Positions 1-6,852 of a DNA stretch of 35,634 bases are shown piece after piece; the stretch's first letter is position 1, and every line of letters begins with the position of its first letter. A program made the position numbers and the translations under genes. The stretch comes from Clostridiales bacterium (GTDB lineage: Bacteria > Bacillota > Clostridia > TANB77 > SIG350). Under the pieces are notes generated by a model that made no database searches, was not told the origin of the DNA, and saw nothing but the letters and a program-made list of their open reading frames with translations. The stretch is from NCBI GenBank assembly GCA_015056545.1, contig SVGE01000010.1, positions 1 through 35,634 of the forward strand, read 5' to 3'.

Positions 1-222
1 TTTTAATTTTGGCAAACTAAAAGAACCTAAGACTATACTACGTTTTTTCGTAATATATTCTTAAGTTCTTTGTATTTTTTTGCATGTCAATTAAAGATGT
101 TTTTATACTATAAACATCCCCCCCCCCTAGTATTTAGCACTTTCTGGCACTTTGCTTTGGTTTTATTTGACAATTTTCTCACCTCTTGTTTGTAATATAT
201 CATAGGTAGTTTAAAAATTCAA
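1..222 (-). promoter_or_regulatory. Promoter plus structured leader element, copy A (cut by the window edge)
   Basis: Read on the minus strand this holds a sigma-A-type promoter (-35 TTGAAT at 217-222, 17-bp spacer, extended -10 TGA-TATATT at 194-202) and then the start of a structured leader that continues off the left edge. The leader has a run of ten G (118-127), a small hairpin with arms 96-102 and 112-118, and a long hairpin at 23-68 followed by a U-rich stretch. About 180 bp match copy B at 15897-16122 almost base for base. Copy B lies upstream of a prepilin/leucine-rich-repeat gene, so a related gene probably begins just outside the window on this side (inference). Confidence 0.75.
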
Positions 223-280
223 TAATTTTTTCATTAAAAAGTATCAATATTTTTTTAATCTCTAAATTGCAAAACAATTG

Positions 281-326
281 AAAGTACAAAATTCGAGTAG
301 GATACATTACTCGAATTCTGTACTTT
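281..326. terminator. Strong inverted repeat, probable terminator
   Basis: Arms 281-299 and 308-326 are complementary over 19 positions with one mismatch and enclose an 8-base loop. The tail is only moderately T-rich on either strand. It lies between the ATPase gene and promoter copy A, so it probably ends minus-strand ATPase transcripts before the next promoter. Confidence 0.65.
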
Positions 327-462
327 TGTTATTAGACATATTTTTTATTCCTATATTTCCTTTATTAACTCCTCTTTATATTTCATAATATTCTAATATT
401 ATTTTTTGATATTCACATGGTTTTACATAATAAATTAATTTTGGGCCACTCATAAAGCTATT
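327..462. other. Intergenic stretch downstream of the ATPase gene
   Basis: No recognisable gene. A minus-strand reading frame from ATG at 451-453 runs 25 codons to a stop, and the same frame then stays open for about 22 more codons into the hairpin at 281-326. There is no ribosome site at the first ATG and I recognise no family, so it may be the remains of a small gene or chance. Confidence 0.3.
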
Positions 463-1719
463 TTATGCATCTTTCAAACTATTTTCATTAAGTAGAAAAT
501 CATAAATACTAATATAAATTATGCCATTATCATCTTGCCATTTTATAAAACTATCATAAACAATAACCATTTTTTTAAAACTATCACCTACACTTAAAAG
601 TGATTGTACTTCCTGTTCTCTTTTATTCTTCTCTTCTATGCTGTATACAGATTGAATATAATATTTATCACTACCTTTGTTCGCAACGAAATCAATTTCT
701 AATTGTCTATAGTCTTTTTTACCATTTTTTAAATTGTTTCTTTTTTCTACAATTCCAACGTCAACATTAAAGCCACGTCTACGAAGTTCAGTATATATAA
801 TATTTTCCATTATATGAGTTTTTTCTAATTGTCTAAAATTGATTAAACTATTTCTAATACCAATATCTACAAAATAATATTTTGATGGCGTTTCAATATA
901 TTTTTTACCTTTAACATCAAATCTTTTAGATTTCTCTATTAAAAATGATTCTTCAAGATATTTTAAATATGATGCTATTGTTTTATTAGTAATATTCTTG
1001 TTTCCTTTACTAATAAATGTATTATATAACTTGGTTGGATTAGTAAGAGAACCAATACTTGATGATATTATTTCTATTAAAGTTTTTAGTTCTTCATCAT
1101 TTCTAATATCATTTCTTTCAATAACGTCATTGATATATACGTTATCTTTTTGAAAGTTTAAATAATCAATTTTTTCTTCTGCAGTTTCAAAATTAGTTAT
1201 TAAAGGAAGTCCACCGTAATTTATATATTCATTTAATCCATTTATCTCATTCCCGCTATAAACAGACATAAATTCGAAAAAAGAAAGTGGATAAACTTTT
1301 ATTTCATCACCACGTCCTCTAAATTCTGTAATGATATCTGATGATAGAAATTTAGAGTTACTTCCTGTTACATATACATCAAGATTTGGTTTTCTTAAAA
1401 AACTATTTAAAACACTTTCAAAATCTTTTACTTTTTGTATTTCATCTAAAATAACATAGTAAGTGTTGTTATCAATAGCTTTTTTCATAACATATTCATA
1501 AAGTTTTTTAGGATTAGTATATTCTTCATTTTCAATAGAATCCAATTCCAATTTAATTATGTGATTTTCATCAACTCCGTTATCTAACAAATAATTTTTA
1601 AAAATTGGATCTAACAAATATGATTTTCCGCATCTTCTAATACCTGTAACTATTTTTATAAGTTTGTTATTTCTTTTTGAAATTAGTTTATTTAAATAAT
1701 AACTTCTATTTATTTCCAT
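463..1719 (-). CDS. AAA ATPase of the AAA_14/DUF4143 family
   Basis: A 418-residue cytoplasmic P-loop ATPase. The N-terminal AAA_14 domain shows Walker A GIRRCGKS (about residues 26-33), Walker B YVILDEIQ (about 88-95), then a VTGSNSKFLS sensor segment and an EFRGRG arginine motif. The C-terminal half matches the DUF4143 region, with LIDF-like beta-strand segments such as QLEIDFVANK. These proteins are common, often strain-variable and of unknown role. The ATG at 1719 is preferred: GGATG sits about 7 bases upstream, whereas the ATG at 1728 overlaps that ribosome site. It stands alone on the minus strand behind a promoter-like TTGATA/TACTAT pair and ends before a hairpin at 281-326. Confidence 0.85.
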   Translation of the reverse strand: MEINRSYYLNKLISKRNNKLIKIVTGIRRCGKSYLLDPIFKNYLLDNGVDENHIIKLELDSIENEEYTNPKKLYEYVMKKAIDNNTYYVILDEIQKVKDFESVLNSFLRKPNLDVYVTGSNSKFLSSDIITEFRGRGDEIKVYPLSFFEFMSVYSGNEINGLNEYINYGGLPLITNFETAEEKIDYLNFQKDNVYINDVIERNDIRNDEELKTLIEIISSSIGSLTNPTKLYNTFISKGNKNITNKTIASYLKYLEESFLIEKSKRFDVKGKKYIETPSKYYFVDIGIRNSLINFRQLEKTHIMENIIYTELRRRGFNVDVGIVEKRNNLKNGKKDYRQLEIDFVANKGSDKYYIQSVYSIEEKNKREQEVQSLLSVGDSFKKMVIVYDSFIKWQDDNGIIYISIYDFLLNENSLKDA

Positions 1720-1728
1720 ATAAATCAT

Positions 1729-2022
1729 CCTTTCATACTACTAATAGTATATACTAAAAAATGAAATTTATCAATATTTTATTCCACAAAAACTGTCCTA
1801 TTCCACTTTTTGTGAATTTAATTTTTAAAACAAGTTTAACAATTTTTCATATTAAAAATATTGAAATGTCAAACATAAGCAATAATATATTTTTTCAGTT
1901 ATCTATTAAAATTTCATTTTACACCAATAAATACAAAAATCCAGTCTTTTATCAAATAACTCAAAAAAATGAGAAAACTTTTTTTATTTTGTTTTTTCAT
2001 TTTTTATATTTGGTTTCAAAAT
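1729..2022. other. AT-rich intergenic region with palindrome
   Basis: No convincing gene. The 87-codon plus-strand frame at 1761-2024 has no ribosome site and a composition dominated by Phe, Ile, Asn and Lys, as expected for random AT-rich DNA. The 12-bp palindrome TAGTATATACTA (1745-1756) overlaps the probable -10 of the ATPase promoter on the minus strand, with a possible -35 TTGATA upstream, and might be an operator. Confidence 0.4.
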
Positions 2023-2070
2023 AAAACTGAGCATTTATTCAATTTTACTTGATACATTCTGCTCAGTTTT
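2023..2070 (-). terminator. Terminator of the cyclophilin operon
   Basis: Arms AAAACTGAGCA (2023-2033) and TGCTCAGTTTT (2060-2070) are perfectly complementary and lie directly after the minus-strand cyclophilin stop codon. The T-rich tail fits minus-strand termination, though the 26-base loop is long. Confidence 0.6.
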
Positions 2071-2076
2071 TATATT

Positions 2077-2628
2077 CTACATTTTCTCTGGTTCCTCATA
2101 TTCTACATCAAAAGTTTCTACTGTAACTGATTTCATTACAGGTGGATTAACAGGTCTATCTTTAGCCATACTAAGTGGACTTCTTGAAACAACTTCTGAA
2201 TTAACTATTTCATCAACAACATTCATTCCTTCAATTACACTTCCAAATGCAGCATATTGTCCATCTAAAAATTCTGAATCGTCTGTTACAATAAAAAATT
2301 GTGAACCTGCACTATTAGGCATCATACTTCTTGCCATTGATACAATTCCTCTAACATGACTTATATTATTTTCTACTCCATTATCTCTAAATTCACCTTT
2401 TATTCCATATCCAGGTCCACCTGTTCCATTACCTTTTGGACAACCTCCTTGTGCCATAAACCCTGGTATTGTTCTATGAAATGTTAATCCATTATAGAAA
2501 CCTTTTTTTATTAAAGATATAAAATTCCTAACAGTTTGTGGCGCTTTAGTAGGATATAATTCTAATTTAATTATTCCTCCGTTTTCCATTTCAATTGTTA
2601 CTACTGGTTTTTTAGTTATTTGTTCCAT
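2077..2628 (-). CDS. Cyclophilin-type peptidyl-prolyl cis-trans isomerase
   Basis: A 183-residue cyclophilin that catalyses cis-trans isomerisation of X-Pro bonds. The core signatures are present in order: FHRTIPGFMAQGG with the catalytic Arg, then SMARSMMPNSAGSQFFIV and FLDGQYAAFGSVIEGMNVVD. It lacks a signal peptide or lipobox, so it should be cytoplasmic. AAAGGAG lies 7 bases before the ATG. The start overlaps the 3' end of the upstream small Cys-rich gene by 17 bases, so the two are translationally coupled and belong to the operon headed by the MFS pump. A clear terminator follows. Confidence 0.95.
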   Translation of the reverse strand: MEQITKKPVVTIEMENGGIIKLELYPTKAPQTVRNFISLIKKGFYNGLTFHRTIPGFMAQGGCPKGNGTGGPGYGIKGEFRDNGVENNISHVRGIVSMARSMMPNSAGSQFFIVTDDSEFLDGQYAAFGSVIEGMNVVDEIVNSEVVSRSPLSMAKDRPVNPPVMKSVTVETFDVEYEEPEKM

Positions 2629-2830
2629 TTTGTTTCTCCTTTCTTATATCGCAATTTCTGCACATATTATTTATTTTATCTGATTTGCAACCTAAACAAT
2701 TTACTTCAGATAAATCAATATTATATTTAATAGCAACTTTCTTTTTTCCTTCTATATCTTCTGAAATTGTTGCTATATACACACTACACTTTCTACAATC
2801 AAAATTGCAATATGATAATTTATTCTCCAC
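2612..2830 (-). CDS. Small Cys-rich protein, DUF3795-like
   Basis: A 72-residue protein with eight cysteines in a CxxDCRKC ... CLGCKS ... CRNCDIR arrangement, the pattern of short DUF3795-type proteins that probably bind a metal or iron-sulfur centre (family inference). It appears to start at GTG (2828-2830); a purine-rich GAGGAAGG lies about 14 bases upstream, rather far. It sits 21 bases after the MFS transporter gene and overlaps the cyclophilin gene, so it is the middle gene of a three-gene operon. Its biochemical role is unknown. Confidence 0.75.
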   Translation of the reverse strand: MENKLSYCNFDCRKCSVYIATISEDIEGKKKVAIKYNIDLSEVNCLGCKSDKINNMCRNCDIRKEKQNGTNN

Positions 2831-2851
2831 TTTTATTAATTTTCCTTCCTC

Positions 2852-4027
2852 TTATTTTATTAATTCTTTATTTGTTTTAAATATATTTACATATATTAAT
2901 ATAACAATTAATTTAAAACATTGCATTATTGCTAATGTATATACTACTCCAAAATTATCTGCTATAATTCCTACTAATAAAAAGAATATAGCCATAGATA
3001 TACTGCTTATTAATGACTTTATTGATGCCATACTTGCTCTATATTCATCTGTATATAATTTTTGAGAAATCTCTTCTTTTACAATATTTGTTGGTATAAC
3101 TGAATTAGTTACTAATACTAATGGTGACCATATATTATTTAATAAAGCACCTATTAAATTAGATAAAAAACTATATATATATCCACCTATCATAATTGTA
3201 GTATTTTTTACTTTCTTTAAAATTTTATCACTAAACCAATTTGCTAAAAATAATCCAATATTAGCTAAAACTCCTGGAATACCTAATGCCCACTCAGGCC
3301 ATAACATTTCATAAAATTTACTTCTAAATTGATATGTAGACTCTCCTACACCTTCACTTATACTATCTGCAACAACTTGTTTTAATAATGTTTTATTTTT
3401 AAAAACTAGTTTAATTGAATTAATAGCTTGACTATATATATTATTTTTATTTTCTGTAAACACTTTTGGTTCATATATAAACAGTGAAATAATTACATTT
3501 AGAAGTTTAGGAATTACTGATATCCACATTATTATTTCATATGAAGTAAAATATAAAATTATACCACCTGCTAATCCTCCTAGAATACTAGCTACTTGAT
3601 ACATAGAATTAGTTTTACCTAAATACTTGCTATATTCTTCTTCTCTGCTTTCTTCTTTAAGAGTATCATATAACAAAGCATTATTATTCCCACTGAAAAA
3701 TGCTATTTCTACCCCCTCAAATATTGCCCCCAATACTAACCAAACATAATTTTTACTTAGTGCAAATATTATAGAATATGTAAGAGATGCAATTGTCCCT
3801 AAAATTACAGTCTTTTTTCTTCCTACTTTATCCGATATAACTCCTGTAGGTAGTTCAAATAGTGCTGATGCTATCATTGTTATCGAAAAAGCACTCATTC
3901 CTAAAGTCATATTTCCAGCTACTTTTGTATAATATATAACAGCAATAACTCCATATAACTTTAAATCCATTAATAGATTTAATAATCCTATTATTATACT
4001 ATTTCTTTTTACATTATTTTTCTTCAT
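2852..4027 (-). CDS. MFS transporter, drug-efflux-like
   Basis: A 391-residue membrane protein with about 12 hydrophobic helices. The MFS motif A (GVISDKVGRKK) lies between helices 2 and 3, preceded by ALFELPTG, a pattern common in multidrug or macrolide/tetracycline-type exporters. The substrate cannot be told from sequence. The ATG is preceded by AAAGGAG at good spacing. It heads an operon with the Cys-rich protein and the cyclophilin. Its 5' region carries a promoter, a 10-codon leader peptide and a terminator-like hairpin, so expression is probably induced by ribosome stalling, as known for several antibiotic-resistance genes (inference). Confidence 0.85.
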   Translation of the reverse strand: MKKNNVKRNSIIIGLLNLLMDLKLYGVIAVIYYTKVAGNMTLGMSAFSITMIASALFELPTGVISDKVGRKKTVILGTIASLTYSIIFALSKNYVWLVLGAIFEGVEIAFFSGNNNALLYDTLKEESREEEYSKYLGKTNSMYQVASILGGLAGGIILYFTSYEIIMWISVIPKLLNVIISLFIYEPKVFTENKNNIYSQAINSIKLVFKNKTLLKQVVADSISEGVGESTYQFRSKFYEMLWPEWALGIPGVLANIGLFLANWFSDKILKKVKNTTIMIGGYIYSFLSNLIGALLNNIWSPLVLVTNSVIPTNIVKEEISQKLYTDEYRASMASIKSLISSISMAIFFLLVGIIADNFGVVYTLAIMQCFKLIVILIYVNIFKTNKELIK

Positions 4028-4070
4028 AAAAAAACTCCTTTGTCTATTAAATTAAATCATACTAGATTTT

Positions 4071-4117
4071 AATAAAACAAAAGAGAAATCTATATCAAGA
4101 TATAAATTGTTCCTTTT
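4071..4117 (-). terminator. Attenuator-type terminator hairpin before the MFS gene
   Basis: On the minus strand, AATTTATATC (4099-4108) pairs with GATATAGATT (4087-4096), and the stem extends outward through AAAAGGA with a TCTCTTTT segment. TTTTGTTTTATT follows (4071-4082). It lies between the leader peptide and the MFS start codon, where premature termination would silence the pump. Confidence 0.5.
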
Positions 4118-4118
4118 A

Positions 4119-4151
4119 TTATATTAAAATCACCTTTCTTAAGTTAATCAT
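4119..4151 (-). CDS. 10-codon leader peptide upstream of MFS pump
   Basis: The frame MINLRKVILI followed by TAA has one of the best ribosome sites in the region (AAAGGAG, 8 bases before the ATG), about 25 bases downstream of a probable transcription start. The stop codon abuts the 5' arm of the terminator-like hairpin at 4071-4117. Size, position and ribosome site match the leader peptides that control resistance genes by ribosome stalling. The peptide itself matches none that I recognise. Confidence 0.5.
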   Translation of the reverse strand: MINLRKVILI

Positions 4152-4182
4152 AAAATCATCTCCTTTCCACTTAACTTTAAAT

Positions 4183-4192
4183 ATTATATCAT
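4183..4192 (-). promoter_or_regulatory. Extended -10 promoter of the MFS operon
   Basis: The minus strand reads TGATATAAT (TATAAT at 4183-4188, preceded by TGA), a consensus extended -10. No strong -35 is visible, as is usual for extended -10 promoters. Predicted transcription start is near 4176, placing the leader peptide about 25 bases downstream. Confidence 0.55.
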
Positions 4193-4210
4193 AGAATAAA
4201 TATTAATTCA

Positions 4211-4252
4211 TTAAAAAAAGAAATTATTTACAATTCGTTAATAATTTCTTTT
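4211..4252 (-). terminator. Terminator after the winged-helix remnant
   Basis: Perfect 13-bp arms, AAAAGAAATTATT (4217-4229) and AATAATTTCTTTT (4240-4252). On the minus strand the second arm runs into seven T. It directly follows the stop codon of the pseudogene. Confidence 0.75.
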
Positions 4253-4257
4253 AATGT

Positions 4258-4479
4258 TTATTTATTAATTATTTTCCAATAGCCATTTTTAGTTGGACCT
4301 TTTCTTTCAACAATCCCTTTTTCTTTTAATATACGTATATTATATGCTATACCATCTCTTGTAATTTTCAATTTTCTAGCCATTTCATCTTGAGTAATAC
4401 TAGAACTATTTCTAATTAATTCAATAATTTTTTTCTTGTGTAGTTTCTTGTGTAATTTCTTGTGTAGTTGTTTTTCACA
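4258..4479 (-). pseudogene. C-terminal winged-helix remnant of an AlbA/AAA_4-type ATP-binding protein
   Basis: The last ~60 codons before the stop at 4258 read as a winged-helix domain: KKIIELIRNSSSITQDEMAR, then LKITRDGIAYNIRILKEKGI, ending KGPTKNGYWKIINK. This is typical of the C-terminus of ATP-binding proteins with a Schlafen AlbA_2 domain. Those proteins usually carry a Thr/Gln/Glu-rich linker (TTQE repeats) just before it. That linker is present here as ACACAAGAAA-type repeats, but in another frame, joined through a run of seven A, which suggests a +1 frameshift. Upstream the linker frame hits TGA at once and no start codon or ATPase part remains. I regard it as a decayed fragment. Confidence 0.65.
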
Positions 4480-4652
4480 TATTATCTAATGTTTAGCCTA
4501 TCATCTTTCTATAAACTCATCAAAACTACCCATATTATTACTATAATATGTTGATTATTAATACTCTTCTTCATATTTTATATTATAGTCAAGTTTTTTC
4601 ATTTTTTTGAAAAAACTTCTGTTTTTATGATAGTTTTTTCATTTATTTGAAA
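4480..4652. other. Intergenic stretch with hairpin
   Basis: No gene found. The arms AAGTTTTTTC and GAAAAAACTT (near 4592-4619) form a hairpin with an 8-base T-rich loop, located just after the minus-strand gene that ends at 4653, and may be its terminator. The rest could be degraded 5' sequence of the remnant at 4258-4479. Confidence 0.4.
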
Positions 4653-5432
4653 TTATATATTGTATAAATCTCTTTCAATAATTAAAATATCATTATCATT
4701 TGTTAAAATAATTACCTTCTCTACTATTGAATCTTTTATCATATTATATACTCTCTCTTTTACTATTTCTTTTTGTTTATTAGATATTGTATAAGGACTT
4801 TTCATTTTAACTAATATAGTTTTGGTTCCATCAATAATTTCAGGCATTTCATTTATGTATCTAGTATATTTATTAATCTTTCTTTGTATACTAAAATATA
4901 AATTTTCACTTCTAATTTTTTTATTTGTTTTAAATTTAGGCGCTACTATTATTCCATCAGAAACTTTCCTAATATTTAAATATTTTTTATAACTATCTTG
5001 ATACTTTGTATTTCCATAATAATATGTATTTAAACATTTTATTATCATTGCTTCTTGTCTAGTAACATCTTGAGTAACCTCAATATACTCTTCTTCATCA
5101 TTATTATATATTCTAAAATCAGGACATTCTCTTTTTTCAACTATATAATCTAGTTTATCTGTTTTTTCTAAATAATCATAAAGATAGCCATATTCGTTTA
5201 CTATTTTCTCATATTCAAAATTAAGTAATTTTCTGTTTAAAATATTGTATATCTTTTTCTTTAATTCTATTGTAAGATTATCTTGCAGAATTTTCATAGT
5301 TTTTGTACATATATTAAAACGGTATTTTCTTTCGTTTTCTTCAAAATATATCGTTTTTATACTATCTTTAAAACTTTCTGTTTTTGTATCAAATTCAAAT
5401 ATTATCCCATCAATTATATTATCTAATTTCAT
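4653..5432 (-). CDS. Uncharacterised protein with PD-(D/E)xK-like motif
   Basis: A 259-residue Lys/Glu-rich, probably cytoplasmic protein that I do not recognise. Residues 103-121 (CPDFRIYNNDEEEYIEVTQ) resemble the core of PD-(D/E)xK nucleases: PD at 104-105, then a beta-strand with E118. The usual Lys of ExK is Thr120, so activity is uncertain. A basic segment and a final beta-strand pair (KVIILTNDNDILIIERD) follow. AGGTG precedes the ATG, and only one base separates it from the Nudix stop codon, so it is the last gene of the seven-gene minus-strand run. It could be a solitary restriction-like protein. Confidence 0.6.
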   Translation of the reverse strand: MKLDNIIDGIIFEFDTKTESFKDSIKTIYFEENERKYRFNICTKTMKILQDNLTIELKKKIYNILNRKLLNFEYEKIVNEYGYLYDYLEKTDKLDYIVEKRECPDFRIYNNDEEEYIEVTQDVTRQEAMIIKCLNTYYYGNTKYQDSYKKYLNIRKVSDGIIVAPKFKTNKKIRSENLYFSIQRKINKYTRYINEMPEIIDGTKTILVKMKSPYTISNKQKEIVKERVYNMIKDSIVEKVIILTNDNDILIIERDLYNI

Positions 5433-5433
5433 A

Positions 5434-5937
5434 CTAACACCTACTTTTTAAAAGCTCTTTTATTTCTTCATATAATTCAAAATGTGAAGAAGCTACTTCA
5501 TTATTAGAAATCATTTTTTCAAATTCTTCAATTGATACCCATTTAACCGCTTCTACTTCTTCTTTTTGTAATATCATATCATTAATTTCTAAATCTTTAT
5601 TAGTATAATATATATCTATAAATGTATCATCATCCATACAAGTCTTTATGTATTCTAATTCATTTTCTTGTAATACCACTCCAAGTTCTTCACTAGTCTC
5701 TGTTATCATTCCTTGCAAACTTGTTTCTCCATGTTTTGGATGTCCTCCTGTTGTAGCCCATTTTCCTGGATAAGAGTTTTTAGTAAACGAACGCTGTTGA
5801 ATTAATAATTCTCCTTTGCAATTTTGTATCCATACAACTACAACTAGTATATATTTTCCTTTTGGAATAATTTCTCCTTTTTGTATTGTTTCCCCTGTTA
5901 AATTTAGATTTTTGTCATATAAATCTCTTAATTCCAT
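5434..5937 (-). CDS. Nudix hydrolase, IDI/YfcD-like
   Basis: A 167-residue Nudix protein that hydrolyses a nucleoside-diphosphate-linked or related phosphoanhydride; substrate unknown. The Nudix box GGHPKHGETS...ETSEELGV lies at about residues 71-94 and keeps the EExG core, but Thr replaces the usual Arg of REUxEE. The LIQQRS...PGKWATTGGHP segment resembles isopentenyl-diphosphate isomerase-like Nudix enzymes (YfcD group). AGAGG precedes the ATG. It sits 8 bases after the MBL hydrolase gene and 1 base before the next gene, within one operon. Confidence 0.9.
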   Translation of the reverse strand: MELRDLYDKNLNLTGETIQKGEIIPKGKYILVVVVWIQNCKGELLIQQRSFTKNSYPGKWATTGGHPKHGETSLQGMITETSEELGVVLQENELEYIKTCMDDDTFIDIYYTNKDLEINDMILQKEEVEAVKWVSIEEFEKMISNNEVASSHFELYEEIKELLKSRC

Positions 5938-5945
5938 AATTACCT

Positions 5946-6575
5946 CTATTTTATTAAAATATGTACTTCTTTATTAACTAATTTTTTAAACTCATTTCCA
6001 TCATTTTTATTTCCAACTATCTCTCCATAATGTGTTGGAACTATACATTTTGCATTAATTTTATTTGCTAAATCTGCTGCTTCTTCCACATTCATTGTAT
6101 ATGTTCCACCTACTGGAATAAATGCGACATCACATTTAATATTCCTAATTTCTGGAACATTGTCAGTATCTCCAGCAATATAATACTTAACATTATCTAG
6201 TTCAATTATATATCCTACCCATTCATTATCTATTGGATGAAATTGTTTATTTATATTATATGCTGGAATTGTTTTAAAATATAATCCATCTATATTATAT
6301 TCCTTATTTTGCTCTACACTGTATACTCTACACTCATCATTTAAAAATTCAACTGCTTTTTTATAAATATCTTTTGTTACAATTAATTTTGTATCTTTTT
6401 TTAATAAATTAGAAATATCTTCTTCTGAGTAATGATCATAATGTGAATGTGTGCAAAAAATATAGTCTGCATCATTATATTTTTCATCTATTCTAAATGG
6501 ATCTATATATATTTTCTTACTACCTTCTATTCTTATGCTGTTATGTTTAAAAACTGTTATATTATCTAATTCCAT
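5946..6575 (-). CDS. MBL-fold metal-dependent hydrolase (UPF0173/UlaG-like)
   Basis: A 209-residue metallo-beta-lactamase-fold protein with the metal motif THSHYDHYS (HxHxDH), a later AGDTDNVPEI strand with metal-bridging Asp, and PTHYGE near the C-terminus carrying the last metal-binding His. This matches the small MBL hydrolases related to UPF0173; the natural substrate is not known. The start at 6575 is chosen because AAAGGAG lies 8 bases before it. The in-frame ATG at 6605 lies inside the upstream gene and has no ribosome site. It is coupled to the TSCPD gene (1 base between stop and start). Confidence 0.9.
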   Translation of the reverse strand: MELDNITVFKHNSIRIEGSKKIYIDPFRIDEKYNDADYIFCTHSHYDHYSEEDISNLLKKDTKLIVTKDIYKKAVEFLNDECRVYSVEQNKEYNIDGLYFKTIPAYNINKQFHPIDNEWVGYIIELDNVKYYIAGDTDNVPEIRNIKCDVAFIPVGGTYTMNVEEAADLANKINAKCIVPTHYGEIVGNKNDGNEFKKLVNKEVHILIK

Positions 6576-6576
6576 A

Positions 6577-6843
6577 TTATTTACTCCTTTTATTAATCTC
6601 TTCAAAAGCCTCTCTTACTGCTATTGCTAGTTGATCACTACAAGATGTTGGTTTATCTGCACATCTAATTCCTTTAAATAAATTTTCTATCTCTTCAACT
6701 GTTTTACCTTCAATAACTCTTTCTAATGCTCTTAAATTACCTGGACAACCTCCAAAAAACTTAACATTTGTTATTATATTATCATTAATATCAAATTCAA
6801 TCTTTCGTGTACATGTTCCTTTTGGAATAAAACTATATCTCAT
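6577..6843 (-). CDS. TSCPD domain protein (TIGR03905 type)
   Basis: An 88-residue protein consisting of one TSCPD domain. It shows the family landmarks GTCTRKIEF, FFGGCPGN, GIRCADKPTSCSDQL with conserved cysteines (GTC, GGC, RC, SC), followed by a C-terminal helix. TSCPD domains also occur at the C-terminus of some ribonucleotide reductases, where the cysteines bind metal. The stand-alone form is common in Clostridia and has no proven function. It lies 9 bases after the S41 protease gene and directly before the MBL hydrolase in the operon. Confidence 0.9.
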   Translation of the reverse strand: MRYSFIPKGTCTRKIEFDINDNIITNVKFFGGCPGNLRALERVIEGKTVEEIENLFKGIRCADKPTSCSDQLAIAVREAFEEINKRSK

Positions 6844-6852
6844 AAATCCCCC

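Noticed and set aside
327-453. 25-codon minus-strand frame after the ATPase gene
   Set aside because: No ribosome site and no recognised family. The in-frame continuation after the stop is intriguing but unsupported.
1761-2024. 87-codon plus-strand reading frame
   Set aside because: No ribosome site, low-complexity Phe/Ile/Asn/Lys composition typical of random AT-rich DNA, and it runs into the terminator of the convergent gene.
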